A stretch of DNA of 64,000 nt from Cellulomonas fengjieae (GTDB taxonomy: Bacteria; Actinomycetota; Actinomycetes; Actinomycetales; Cellulomonadaceae). Shown in pieces: positions 51,407-59,850 of the stretch (its first letter is position 1; each line of letters opens with the position of its first letter). The translations under genes were made by a program, and so were the position numbers. The stretch spans positions 3,658,001 through 3,722,000 of the forward strand of contig NZ_CP074404.1 in NCBI RefSeq assembly GCF_018388465.1, in the 5' to 3' direction. The notes below the pieces were generated by a model. That model did not search any database. It saw nothing but the letters and a program-made list of their open reading frames with translations, and had not been told where the DNA came from.

Positions 51407-51477
51407 GTTCCGCCCGAAGGACCCCGACAACCTCCGCCCCACGCACTTGTGGACTGTCTACACCCGGCAGCGACGCC

Positions 51478-52545
51478 TCAGCGAGCCAGCCACTCCGCCG
51501 CGACCTCGAGCAGCAGGTCGGTCGCCTCGGGCTCTCCCACGCTGACCCGCACGCCGTCGCCCTGGAACGGCCGGACGAGCACGCCCCCGCGCGCGCAGCG
51601 GTCCGCGAACGCCGTGGCCTGGTCCTCCAGGGGCAGCCAGACGAAGTTCGCCTCGCTGTCCGGGACGGTCCAGCCCTGCGCGCGCAGGCCGGCCAGGAGC
51701 CGGGAGCGCTCGGCGACGATCGCCTCCACCCGGGTCATCAGCTCCGGCGTCGCACGCAGCGAGGCGAGCGCGGCGAGCTGGCCGATGTGGGAGACGCCGA
51801 ACGGCGTGGACGCCGCGCGGATGCCTGACGCGAGCCGGGGACGGGCGACCGCGTACCCGACGCGCAGCCCCGCCAGGCCGAACGCCTTGGAGAACGTCCG
51901 CAGGAGCACCACGTTGGAGTGCCGCGCGAAGAGCGCCAGGCCGTCCGCGGCCTGCGGGTCGCGCACGAACTCGACGTAGGCCTCGTCGAGCACCACGAGC
52001 ACGTCCTTGGGCACCGCGGCCAGGAACGCGTCGAGCTCGTCGGCGCGCACGGCGGGGCCGGTCGGGTTGTTGGGGGTGCACACCAGCACGGCCTTGGTCC
52101 GCGGCGTGATCGCCGCGGACATCGCCTCCAGGTCGAGCCGCCCGTCGGCGCCCACCGGCACGCGCACGCCCTGGGCGCCCGCGAGCGTCACCGCGATCGG
52201 GTACGCCTCGAACGAGCGCCACGGCAGCACGACCTCGTCGTCCGGCTGGCACACGGCGGTCAGCACGTGGCCGAGCACGGCCACCGAACCGCAGCCGGCC
52301 ACGACGTTCTCGGGTGTGACGCCGAGCGACGCGGCGATCGCCTCCGTGAGCTCCGTGGCGTACATGTCGGGGTACCGGTTGACGTCCTCGGCGGCGTCGG
52401 AGATCGCGAGCACCACCGACGGCAGCGGCGGGTACGGGTTCTCGTTGGACGACAGCTTGAACGCGGCAGCCCCGACCGGGACACGGGCCCCGGGGACGTA
52501 GGGGGGCAGGTCTGTCAGGGCCGGACGCAGGGGGACGCGAGTCAC
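51478..52545 (-). CDS. pat: Histidinol-phosphate / aromatic amino acid aminotransferase (Pat-like)
   Basis: A 355-residue fold-type I PLP enzyme. It carries the substrate region KLSSNENPYPPLPSV, the PLP-binding AGCGSVAVLGHVL and CTPNNPTGPAV, VLDEAYVEFV, and the Schiff-base Lys in LLRTFSKAFGLAGLRVGYAV. The short N-terminus LTDLPPYVPG and the FSKAFGLAGLR pattern resemble actinobacterial Pat (HisC2), which makes phenylalanine or tyrosine. A separate hisC in the genome would settle the assignment. It sits upstream of the E1-E2 operon on the same strand, separated by the tandem dyads. The start is a GTG. Confidence 0.85.
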   Translation of the reverse strand: MTRVPLRPALTDLPPYVPGARVPVGAAAFKLSSNENPYPPLPSVVLAISDAAEDVNRYPDMYATELTEAIAASLGVTPENVVAGCGSVAVLGHVLTAVCQPDDEVVLPWRSFEAYPIAVTLAGAQGVRVPVGADGRLDLEAMSAAITPRTKAVLVCTPNNPTGPAVRADELDAFLAAVPKDVLVVLDEAYVEFVRDPQAADGLALFARHSNVVLLRTFSKAFGLAGLRVGYAVARPRLASGIRAASTPFGVSHIGQLAALASLRATPELMTRVEAIVAERSRLLAGLRAQGWTVPDSEANFVWLPLEDQATAFADRCARGGVLVRPFQGDGVRVSVGEPEATDLLLEVAAEWLAR

Positions 52546-52586
52546 GGGGTCAGCATGCCATCGCCGATGAGTGCCATAGTCGACGT

Positions 52587-52994
52587 ATGGGCTTCCTGAT
52601 TCGCGTCCTCATCAACGGTGTCGCCATCTGGTTCGCGACGCTGGTGCTGCCCGGCCTCGAGGTGGTCGGCGGCGAGACCGACCTGCAGCACATCGGCATC
52701 ATCCTCGCGGTCGCGCTGGTGTTCGGGATCGTGAACGCGGTGGTCAAGCCGATCGTGGCGCTGATCTCGATCCCGCTGTACATCCTCACGCTGGGGCTGT
52801 TCACCATCGTCGTGAACGCCCTCATGCTCATGCTCACCTCGTGGATCACCGAGTCGACCAGCTGGGGCCTGCGGATCGACAACTTCGGCACGGCGTGCTG
52901 GGGCGCGATCATCATCTCGGTGGTCAGCTTCGTCCTGTCGATGCTGACGTCGAACGACCGTACGGACAGCCGCTCGCGCGAGATCACCTACTAG
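52587..52994 (+). CDS. Phage-holin-4_2-superfamily membrane protein
   Basis: A 135-residue protein with four transmembrane helices: FLIRVLINGVAIWFATLVLP, IGIILAVALVFGIVNAVVKP, IVALISIPLYILTLGLFTIV and AIIISVVSFVLSMLTS. The VNAVVKPI...LSIPLYILTLGL pattern is the signature of the YvlD/phage_holin_4_2 family, a widespread chromosomal membrane protein despite its name. Function is unclear, possibly envelope stress. It is divergent from the aminotransferase gene, with a 41-base gap, and its end overlaps the convergent hydrolase gene by 11 bases. Confidence 0.9.
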   Translation: MGFLIRVLINGVAIWFATLVLPGLEVVGGETDLQHIGIILAVALVFGIVNAVVKPIVALISIPLYILTLGLFTIVVNALMLMLTSWITESTSWGLRIDNFGTACWGAIIISVVSFVLSMLTSNDRTDSRSREITY

Positions 52995-54495
52995 GCAGCA
53001 CCCGCGGCGGCTGGGCCGCGACGACCGCCGGGTCGCGGGTCACCTCGAACTGCCGCGTCACCGCGGTCGTCCCCGAAGGACCGAGCACGTCGCCGGCAGC
53101 CGCGTCGAACGAGCGCATCCCGGGGCTGCCCGCCAGCTCCCGGTCGGCCCGAACGGCGGTCTCGACATAGCGGGCCACCGCGTGCGCCTCGTCGACGGAC
53201 GGCACGGCCGGACCACCGGTCGCGCCCAGGTCCCTGGTGACGATCGTGACCCCGGCAGCCGGCCGGTCCGGGGTGCCGTCCAGCTGCGGGACGAGGTCCT
53301 CGGTGTGCCGGTAGTGGCGCACCTGCACACCCGCGGGCGCCGGCTGCGGGATGTCGGGCGCACCCACGGTCACCACCGCACGCACCGAGTACGCGCTGCT
53401 GACCGCCGCGGCGACCGACATGGCCACCATCCCGCCCTGGCTGTGCCCCGCGAGCATGACGGGCTCGTCCGGCGCGATCCCGGACACCCGCATGGCCGTG
53501 ATCACCGCGGCCGTCACATCATCGGGCAGGCCACCGAGCAGCCGCCCGTTGGTCGTCAGGTCCATCGAGTTCGTCGCGTTGAGGTCCCACGTCTCCGTGC
53601 CCGGGATCTCCACCACCCACGCCCGTGTGCCGTCCGGATGGGTGAGCCGCTGCACGGAGAGCACGCCCTCCGGCATGCCCAGGGTGCGCAGGGTGGGCTC
53701 TCGGTCGTAGCTCAGTGCCACGTTGTCCAGCACGTCCGCCGTCGTGCGCGGCGTCGGCAGCTGCGGTGGATCCACCCGCACGAGCAGGGCGGTCGGTCCG
53801 GCGGGTGGCAGCGGCCCGAACAGCGTCCTGGCGCCGCCCGGCACCGGTCGCAGCGTCGGGATCTGCAGTCCGGGCCGCGCCGCGCGGACGAACGCCCCGA
53901 CGGCCAGGATCTCGAGCTCCGCACGACCGTCGGCCGTGAGCCGTCCCGGCAGGTCCCGGGCGCCCGCGGCGAGGGCGCCGACGACGGCGCGCCCGATCGG
54001 GTCGGGCCGGCGCAGCAGGACCGACCGCGAGACGCTGCCCGCGAGGGCCCACCCGCCGACGACCGCCGCGAGACCCGTCCCCGCGGCGCCGACCGCCGCG
54101 GCCACCAGCGGCATCTCCCCCAGCGTGCCGGCCACCGCCACGACACCGCAGCGCAGCGCCCGGTGCGCGACCGACTCCGCGTGGGTGTAGAGCTCGACCA
54201 CCCGCCGCAGCGCCGCGGCCAGCCGCCGCAGGTGCTCGGCCACGCGCCACGGAGCGCCGCGTCCCTCCCGCGCGGCCGCCAGGGCACGCCGCGCCTCCAG
54301 GCCGGCCGGGCTCAGGGCGTCGCACGCCTGTGCCGCCCGCAGCAGCGCCCAGGAGGCCTGATCGAGCCGGTCCGCGGCGCGCTCCAGGACCCGGCAGACC
54401 TGTGCCAGCTCCTCGAGGTCGACGGACGTGGGTCCCGGCCCGCCCGCCACGCGATAGCCAGTGGCCCACTCCGTGGCGCTCGTGTCCTGCGTCAC
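52984..54495 (-). CDS. Alpha/beta hydrolase with N-terminal helical (WXG-like) domain
   Basis: A 503-residue protein. The first 110 residues are a helical bundle (VDLEELAQVCRVLERAADRL, QASWALLRAAQACDALSPAG, RVVELYTHAESVAHRALRCG), recalling WXG100/PE-like secretion partners. A hydrophobic segment follows (LVAAAVGAAGTGLAAVVGGW). The C-terminal half is a lipase-like alpha/beta hydrolase with VEIPGTETWDLNATNSMDL and the nucleophile elbow VMLAGHSQGGMVAMSVAAAV, with Asp/His candidates in TEDLVPQLDG and VDEAHAVARY. The GTG start overlaps the small WXG-like gene stop (GTGA). Substrate unknown. Confidence 0.75.
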   Translation of the reverse strand: MTQDTSATEWATGYRVAGGPGPTSVDLEELAQVCRVLERAADRLDQASWALLRAAQACDALSPAGLEARRALAAAREGRGAPWRVAEHLRRLAAALRRVVELYTHAESVAHRALRCGVVAVAGTLGEMPLVAAAVGAAGTGLAAVVGGWALAGSVSRSVLLRRPDPIGRAVVGALAAGARDLPGRLTADGRAELEILAVGAFVRAARPGLQIPTLRPVPGGARTLFGPLPPAGPTALLVRVDPPQLPTPRTTADVLDNVALSYDREPTLRTLGMPEGVLSVQRLTHPDGTRAWVVEIPGTETWDLNATNSMDLTTNGRLLGGLPDDVTAAVITAMRVSGIAPDEPVMLAGHSQGGMVAMSVAAAVSSAYSVRAVVTVGAPDIPQPAPAGVQVRHYRHTEDLVPQLDGTPDRPAAGVTIVTRDLGATGGPAVPSVDEAHAVARYVETAVRADRELAGSPGMRSFDAAAGDVLGPSGTTAVTRQFEVTRDPAVVAAQPPRVLPSR

Positions 54496-54731
54496 CGGCC
54501 GACGAGGACCGTCTCGGCGTCGGCGTCGGCCGCCGCCACGGGCTGCACCGCCCGCTCGACCGCGACCTGAGCCGCCCGCACCTCGGCGTCAGCCTCCTCG
54601 AGGGCCGTGCGGAACCGGTCCGCCGCGGGGGACCGCCATGCGACGTGCCCCGCGGCGGCGACGGCCCGGTGGGCGGCCACCACGTCGTCCAGCGCGCGCA
54701 GCACCAGAGGGAGCCCGTGTCCGATCTGCAT
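54492..54731 (-). CDS. Small WXG100-like helical protein
   Basis: A 79-residue all-helical protein: MQIGHGLPLVLRALDDVVAA, then AGHVAWRSPAADRFRTALEE and ADAEVRAAQVAVERAVQPVA. The central W-R-S turn followed by AADRF at helix spacing resembles the WXG turn of ESX-type proteins, with Ser in place of Gly. It is coupled by a GTGA overlap to the hydrolase gene whose N-terminus is also helical. This suggests a two-component complex. No ESX secretion genes are in the window. Confidence 0.6.
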   Translation of the reverse strand: MQIGHGLPLVLRALDDVVAAHRAVAAAGHVAWRSPAADRFRTALEEADAEVRAAQVAVERAVQPVAAADADAETVLVGR

Positions 54732-54851
54732 GTCCGGGACCGTAGGACCGGCGACGGCGCCACGGCCCATCCGCCCGCCACCCGGTGGACACGACGTGCC
54801 GTGCGTGGGTTGTGGGCGGCTCGACGGGTGACCGGCCACTACGCTCGCGCG

Positions 54852-55808
54852 GTGCCACGCCCCTCCTCGTCCGCGATCGGCGTGGTCGCCGTCGTCACCG
54901 GGTCCCTGCTGTTCGCGGTCAACGGCACCGTGGCCAAGCTCGCGATGGAGGCCGGCCTCGGCCCCACCCGGCTGGTCGAGCTGCGCTGCCTGGGCTCCGC
55001 GGTGGTGCTCGTCACGGCCGCCCTCGTCGTGGCGCCGCGCAAGCTGCGGCCCGCGAGCAGGCGCGAGGTGGCCGTCCTGGCCCTGCTCGGCGTCGTCGGC
55101 GTGGCGCTCGTGCAGTGGTTCTACCTCGTGGCCATCAGCCGGCTGCCGGTCGGGCTGGCGCTGCTCATCGAGTACACGGCGCCACTGATCGTGGCGCTGT
55201 GGGCGCGGTACGTGTTCCGCGAGCAGGTGCGCGCCCGCGTGTGGTGGGCGCTGGCCGCGTGCCTGGCCGGGCTCGGGCTCGTCGCACAGGTGGGCGACGA
55301 CGTCCGGCTGGACGCCGTGGGCCTGCTCGCCGCCGTCGGTGCCGCCGTCGCGCTCGCCACCTACTACCTACTGGGCGACCGGCTGCTGACCACGCGGGAC
55401 CCGCTGACCACGCACGCCTGGTCGTTGGGGTTCGCCGCCCTGTTCTGGGTGGTCCTGCAGCCGCTGTGGACCTTCCCGACGAGCACGCTGAGCATCGACG
55501 TCGCGGTGCCGGGCACCGGGCTGCAGCCCCCGATGTGGCTCCTGGTCGCGTGGATCGTCCTGCTCGGCACCGTCGCGCCCTACCTGCTGTTCCTGGTCGG
55601 CATCCAGCGGGTGGGCGCCGCCCGCGCGGGCCTGCTCGGCATGGTGGAGCCCGTGGCGGCCTCGGCGGCGGCGTGGGCCGTGCTGGGCGAGTCGATGACG
55701 CCGGTGCAGCTGGTGGGCGGGGCCGTCGTGATCGCCGGCGTGGTGCTCGCGGAGACCGCCCGGCGGAGTCGGGACCAGGCCCTCCTGCCGGACACGGTCG
55801 TCACCTAG
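54852..55808 (+). CDS. EamA-family (DMT) transporter
   Basis: A 318-residue protein of about ten transmembrane helices with two EamA repeats. The first runs from VVAVVTGSLLFAVNGTVAKL to YLVAISRLPVGLALLIEYTA (the conserved end-of-repeat helix). The second ends FLVGIQRVGAARAGLLGMVE, PVAASAAAWAVLGESMTPVQ. It resembles RhtA/YdcZ-type metabolite exporters. The substrate is unknown. The GTG at 54852 gives the usual short N-terminus. It is convergent with the last gene of the MoxR operon, whose stop overlaps its own. Confidence 0.9.
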   Translation: MPRPSSSAIGVVAVVTGSLLFAVNGTVAKLAMEAGLGPTRLVELRCLGSAVVLVTAALVVAPRKLRPASRREVAVLALLGVVGVALVQWFYLVAISRLPVGLALLIEYTAPLIVALWARYVFREQVRARVWWALAACLAGLGLVAQVGDDVRLDAVGLLAAVGAAVALATYYLLGDRLLTTRDPLTTHAWSLGFAALFWVVLQPLWTFPTSTLSIDVAVPGTGLQPPMWLLVAWIVLLGTVAPYLLFLVGIQRVGAARAGLLGMVEPVAASAAAWAVLGESMTPVQLVGGAVVIAGVVLAETARRSRDQALLPDTVVT

Positions 55809-56314
55809 GGCCGAGGCAGCAGGACCGCGGCGAGGGTGATCGCGGCGACCAGCGCGGCGGCCCGCCACAGGTCGCCCTGTGCCACCCCGACCAGGAGCAT
55901 CGCGACGACCGCGAGCACCTGGGCCCCCACCTGGACCAGAGCCACCTCGCGCAGCCCGCGCACCAGCACGGCGAGCTCCACGCGAGTCCGCCAGGACGTC
56001 CGCGCCGCGACGGCACCGGCCCACAGGGTCAGGTGCACCAGCAGCACGAGTGCGAGCACGACGCCCAGCGCCGGCGGGTCCCCCACGAGCAGCCGCGTGC
56101 CGGCGACCAGCACGACGAGCGCCGCCAGCCCGAGCCCGGGCAGGACGGTCGTCGCGACGACCAGCGCGGCCAGCGCGACCACGAGCACCGCGTGCGGACG
56201 CGGCCCGGTCCCGCCGAAGGCGACCGCCAGGAGACTCGCCGCGAGCGCCGCGAGCGACCCGCGCACGGCCCAGGCCGGCACGGGCCGGACGAGCTCGAGG
56301 CCGACCTCGCTCAT
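55805..56314 (-). CDS. Membrane protein of the MoxR-DUF58 operon
   Basis: A 169-residue protein with four to five hydrophobic helices (AVRGSLAALAASLLAVAFGG, AVLVVALAALVVATTVLPGL, LGVVLALVLLVHLTLWAGAV, AALVAAITLAAVLLPRP). There is no named family. The ATG overlaps the DUF58 stop (ATGA), so it is translated with that operon and may help anchor the complex. It is the last gene of the unit. Confidence 0.75.
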   Translation of the reverse strand: MSEVGLELVRPVPAWAVRGSLAALAASLLAVAFGGTGPRPHAVLVVALAALVVATTVLPGLGLAALVVLVAGTRLLVGDPPALGVVLALVLLVHLTLWAGAVAARTSWRTRVELAVLVRGLREVALVQVGAQVLAVVAMLLVGVAQGDLWRAAALVAAITLAAVLLPRP

Positions 56315-57588
56315 CGGGACGCCCCCGCCCGGCGCTGCGCCCGGCGCGCCAGCGACGCGAGCGCGACCTGCGGGGAGTCCCGCCACGTCACCAGCTCGAC
56401 GTCGAGGTCCGCCAGGTCGGCCAGCCGGTCCTCGCGCGCCATCCGGATCAGGCGCATCGCGAGCCGCTCGCGCTCCCCGAGCTGGCGCTCGCGCAGCGTC
56501 GGCAGCACGTCCACCGCGACCACGCGGTGCCCCGCACGGCGCCAGACCGACGCCACGTGGGCGGCCTCGTCGTCGAGGAAGGTGGAGAAGAGCATGACCA
56601 GCGCGCCCGACGGGAGCTGCGGGGGCCGCAGCCGGCGCAGCGGGTCGCCCTCCGGCCGGGTCAGGGCCAGCGCGTGCCGGATGCGGTCCAGCTGACGACG
56701 TCCGCCGCCCGGCGGCAGCGGGCGGCGGACAGCCCCGAGGTCGTCGAGCCCGACGCGGTCGCCCAGGTCGAGGAAGCCCTGCGCGGCGGAGGCGGCGGCC
56801 TGCCGCGCCAGGTCGAGCGACGTCGGCTCCTCGGCACGCGCGGGGACCGACCCCCGCCAGGTCATCGGGTCGGGCCCGACGTCGTCGCGCGAGTCCACGA
56901 CCAGCACCACGACCGCCTCGGCGAGCGCGTGCTCACGCCGGACGTACAGCTCGTGCAGGTCGGGCGCGCGCCGCGCGGTCACCCGCCAGTCGATCCGCCG
57001 CAGCCGGTCACCGGGCGAGAACGGGTGCACGTCGCGCAGACCGCCGCCCTCGCCGGGGCGGCGGGACTCGTGCGCCCCGGTGAGCCCCCGCAGCCGTGGC
57101 GGCAGGGGCAGGTCGCCCAGCGGGCGCGGTGCGGGCAGCACCAGCGCGGAGCGGGACACCCCCGGGCTCGGCTCCGACACGCTCGCGGCCCCAGGCCCGA
57201 CGCCCTGGGCCTCGACGAAGGCGAGCTCCTGCGGACCGGTGCGGACCGTCCGCACGACGAGCGGCAGGCGCCGGGTCCCGTCGACCACCACCCAGGCCCG
57301 CGCCAGGGACCGCGCGCCGCGTCGGACACCGACGAGCACCCCGGAGGGCGACTCGACCACGACGTCCGCACGCAGGGTCCCCGCGGCGGGCTGCACGTCC
57401 GACGCCTCGAGCCGCACGACCGGGCCGGTGGACGGCCGGCGGTGCCAGTCGCGCACGCCCGCCACCAGCGGCGCCGCCCCGAGCACGGCCACGTCCGGTC
57501 GCCCGAGCAGCGCGCCGACGGCGAGCAGCACCAGGCCGACGACCACCCCGGCCGCCGCCGCCCGCGAGCGCGCCCAGGTGGTCGTCAC
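56311..57588 (-). CDS. DUF58 domain protein
   Basis: A 425-residue protein: two N-terminal helices (AAGVVVGLVLLAVGALLGRP, VAVLGAAPLVAGVRDW), a beta-rich region and the DUF58 core. The core has the signature DVHPFSPGDRLRRIDWRVTA, RRAPDLHELYVRREHALAEA and VVVLVVDSRDD, the start of a vWA-like fold. DUF58 proteins work with MoxR AAA+ ATPases, and the pair is thought to act as a chaperone for membrane or metal-containing complexes. The GTG start overlaps the MoxR stop (GTGA). Confidence 0.9.
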   Translation of the reverse strand: MTTTWARSRAAAAGVVVGLVLLAVGALLGRPDVAVLGAAPLVAGVRDWHRRPSTGPVVRLEASDVQPAAGTLRADVVVESPSGVLVGVRRGARSLARAWVVVDGTRRLPLVVRTVRTGPQELAFVEAQGVGPGAASVSEPSPGVSRSALVLPAPRPLGDLPLPPRLRGLTGAHESRRPGEGGGLRDVHPFSPGDRLRRIDWRVTARRAPDLHELYVRREHALAEAVVVLVVDSRDDVGPDPMTWRGSVPARAEEPTSLDLARQAAASAAQGFLDLGDRVGLDDLGAVRRPLPPGGGRRQLDRIRHALALTRPEGDPLRRLRPPQLPSGALVMLFSTFLDDEAAHVASVWRRAGHRVVAVDVLPTLRERQLGERERLAMRLIRMAREDRLADLADLDVELVTWRDSPQVALASLARRAQRRAGASR

Positions 57589-58565
57589 AGGCGGCGTGCC
57601 GTCGTCGGCCCCGCCACCCGTGTCAGGACGTCCGCGACGACGCCCTGTGGCGCGGTGCCGGTGGCCCACGCCTGCGGGGTCAGCGAGAGCCGGTGAGCGA
57701 GAGCCGGGACGGCGGCGGACTTGACGTCCTCGGGCGTCACGAAGTCGCGGCCGGCCAGCACGGCGAGCGAGCGCGCGACCAGCACGAGCGACTGCGACCC
57801 GCGTGGCGACGCACCGACCTCGACGGCGTCGTGCGCCCGGGTGGCCGCGGCCAGGTCCACGCAGTACCGCAGGATGTCGGGGTCGACGGTCACGGCCTCG
57901 ACACCGGCCTGCATCTGGCGCAGCGTCGCCGCGTCGACGACCGTGCGGACGGAACCCTGCTCCTGGCGCCGTGCGAGCCGGCGCGAGAGCACGTCCACCT
58001 CGCCGTCCCGGTCCGGGTACCCGACGGCGATCCGGACCATGAACCGGTCGAGCTGCGCCTCGGGCAGCGGGTAGGTGCCCTCGTACTCGACCGGGTTGGA
58101 GGTCGCGACCACGTGGAACGGGTCGGGCAGCTGGTACGTCTCCCCGTCCACCGTGACCTGGCGCTCGGCCATGGCCTCCAGCAGGGCCGACTGCGTCTTG
58201 GGGGCGGTCCGGTTGATCTCGTCGGCCAGCAGGAGGCCGGCGAACACCGGGCCGGGCCGGAACGCGAACGACGCGGTCGCGGGGTCGAAGACGCTGGATC
58301 CCGTGATGTCCGACGGCAGGAGGTCGGGGGTGCACTGCACGCGCCGGAACGTCAGCCCCAGTGCGGTGGCCAGGCTGCGCGCCGCCAGCGTCTTGCCCAG
58401 CCCGGGCACGTCCTCGAACAGCACGTGGCCGCCACCGAGGACGGCCGCGAGCGCGACGGTGAGGGGCTCGCGCATCCCGACGACGAGCGTGCCGACCTCG
58501 TCGAGCACGGCGGTGCCCAGGCTCGCGACCTGCGCGACGGTCAGGGTGGTGGGCTGTTCGGTCAT
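57585..58565 (-). CDS. MoxR-family AAA+ ATPase
   Basis: A 326-residue AAA+ ATPase of the MoxR family. Walker A is FEDVPGLGKTLAARSLA, Walker B FAGLLLADEINRTAPKTQSA, sensor 1 HVVATSNPVEYEGTYPLPEA, the Arg finger QLDRFMVRI, and sensor 2 GASPRGSQSLVLVARSLAVL. It is coupled to its neighbours on both sides (ATGA and GTGA overlaps). With DUF58 and DUF4129 genes around it, this is the standard MoxR unit, often linked to stress or cell-wall functions. Confidence 0.95.
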   Translation of the reverse strand: MTEQPTTLTVAQVASLGTAVLDEVGTLVVGMREPLTVALAAVLGGGHVLFEDVPGLGKTLAARSLATALGLTFRRVQCTPDLLPSDITGSSVFDPATASFAFRPGPVFAGLLLADEINRTAPKTQSALLEAMAERQVTVDGETYQLPDPFHVVATSNPVEYEGTYPLPEAQLDRFMVRIAVGYPDRDGEVDVLSRRLARRQEQGSVRTVVDAATLRQMQAGVEAVTVDPDILRYCVDLAAATRAHDAVEVGASPRGSQSLVLVARSLAVLAGRDFVTPEDVKSAAVPALAHRLSLTPQAWATGTAPQGVVADVLTRVAGPTTARRL

Positions 58566-59056
58566 GAAGGGGAGTCTTCCTCGCGGGGCGGGTGGTCGGT
58601 CGGGTCTGCTCGCCTGGGTCCCAGGCGGTCGAGCACGTCGATGGTGTGCCGCACGTCCGCGACGGTCGGCAGGGGTGACTGCGTGCGGGTCAGGGTGTGC
58701 ACCGCGCGGGTGCCGAGGAGCCGCTGCGCCGCCGGGTCGTCGAGCACCAGCCCGTGCCTGGCCAGCCGGCGGCGCGCGACCTCGCGCAGCCGCCGCAGCA
58801 CGCGCTCGCCGATCCGGCCGTCGCGACCGACCATGGCCCACGCCAGGTCCTGCACCTCGCCGCGCGCTCCGTGCCGGCGGTCCAGGCGCTCGCGCTCCCA
58901 CCCCGGGTCGGGCGTGCCGTCCAGGCGCGTGAGCACCAGGACACCCGCGGCGACGAGCAGGCCGAGCAGCGCCGACGTCGCGACGGCGAACCCCACGGCC
59001 CAGGCGACGACGGCACCCGCGACGAACCCCGCCGCGGGCCGCCAGTCCCACCTCAC
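58562..59056 (-). CDS. Membrane protein between DUF4129 and MoxR
   Basis: A 164-residue protein: two helices at the start (GFVAGAVVAWAVGFAVATSA, LLGLLVAAGVLVLTRL), then a cytoplasmic helical domain with VQDLAWAMVGRDGRIGERVL, RRLREVARRRLARHGLVLDD and AVHTLTRTQSPLPTVADVRH. The pattern occurs in the same place in actinobacterial MoxR operons but has no clear name. The GTG start and the stop both overlap neighbouring genes by 4 bases. Function unknown. Confidence 0.75.
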   Translation of the reverse strand: MRWDWRPAAGFVAGAVVAWAVGFAVATSALLGLLVAAGVLVLTRLDGTPDPGWERERLDRRHGARGEVQDLAWAMVGRDGRIGERVLRRLREVARRRLARHGLVLDDPAAQRLLGTRAVHTLTRTQSPLPTVADVRHTIDVLDRLGPRRADPTDHPPREEDSPS

Positions 59057-59766
59057 GCGCCCGCCCGCCGTCCGAGGTCGTCGGCGATCGCCGCCAGGCT
59101 GGCGCGCGCGCGCGCCACGTCGTCGTCGGTGAGCACATGCTCGGAGTACCGCGCCGCGAGGTACAGCTGCAGGAGGTCCCGCGTCGCACCGGGGTCGGCG
59201 GGCGTGGTGCCGAGGACCTCGACGGTGAACTCCGTCGCCGTCTGCGCCCGGTCCCGCACCAGCCCGCTGCGCTCCGCGGACGCCTCGAGCGCCACCCACG
59301 CGGCGATCACCGCGTCCCCGGGTGGCACGTCGTCGTCCAGCACCTGCGCCGCGCGCCGGACCCCCTCACGCAGCGCGGGCGTCGCGCCGTCCAGGACGTC
59401 ACCCCCGAGCTCCACGTCCGGCACCGCGGTGTCGACCTCACGGGGTGCGCGTCGCTGCCACAGCGTCCGCAGCCGCCGGGCCAGCAGGGCGAACCCGAGC
59501 ACCAGCAGGGCACCGACCACGGCGATGGCCACGAGGTAGATCCAGCGCTGCGCCTCGATCGGCTCCTGCGCCCCGCCCAGCCCGGGCGCTGTCGGGATCG
59601 GGGTGGTCGTGGCCGTGGGGGCGGCCGGCGGCGGGATCGTGAAGACCTCGTCGTCACTGCGCTGCCGCGGCTGGAACGGTCCGGCCAGGGCCGCGCCGAC
59701 GACGGCCACCACCACGAACGCTCCGACCAGCAGCACAGCGCTCGGCCTGCGTGCCTGGGGCGCCAC
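59053..59766 (-). CDS. DUF4129 domain protein
   Basis: A 237-residue protein: one N-terminal helix (AVLLVGAFVVVAVVGAALAG), an exported linker rich in Pro/Thr, a second helix (IYLVAIAVVGALLVLGFALL) and a cytoplasmic DUF4129 domain (DAVIAAWVALEASAERSGLV, TATEFTVEVLGTTPADPGAT, LYLAARYSEHVLTDDDVARA). In many species DUF4129 is fused to or next to a transglutaminase (TgpA); none is in this operon. The GTG start follows GAGGAG. It is the first gene of the five-gene unit and divergent from purB across 84 bases. Confidence 0.85.
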   Translation of the reverse strand: MAPQARRPSAVLLVGAFVVVAVVGAALAGPFQPRQRSDDEVFTIPPPAAPTATTTPIPTAPGLGGAQEPIEAQRWIYLVAIAVVGALLVLGFALLARRLRTLWQRRAPREVDTAVPDVELGGDVLDGATPALREGVRRAAQVLDDDVPPGDAVIAAWVALEASAERSGLVRDRAQTATEFTVEVLGTTPADPGATRDLLQLYLAARYSEHVLTDDDVARARASLAAIADDLGRRAGA

Positions 59767-59850
59767 GGGGCTCCTCGTCGTCGGGGACCGGCGGCTGCGC
59801 CGGCCCGGACAGGCTACTGAGTGATCACCGTGCTCTGGGATGATGCCCCC

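Noticed and set aside
52587-52994. Holin gene as evidence of a prophage
   Set aside because: The protein belongs to the chromosomal YvlD/phage_holin_4_2 family, and there are no phage structural, integrase or lysis genes around it.
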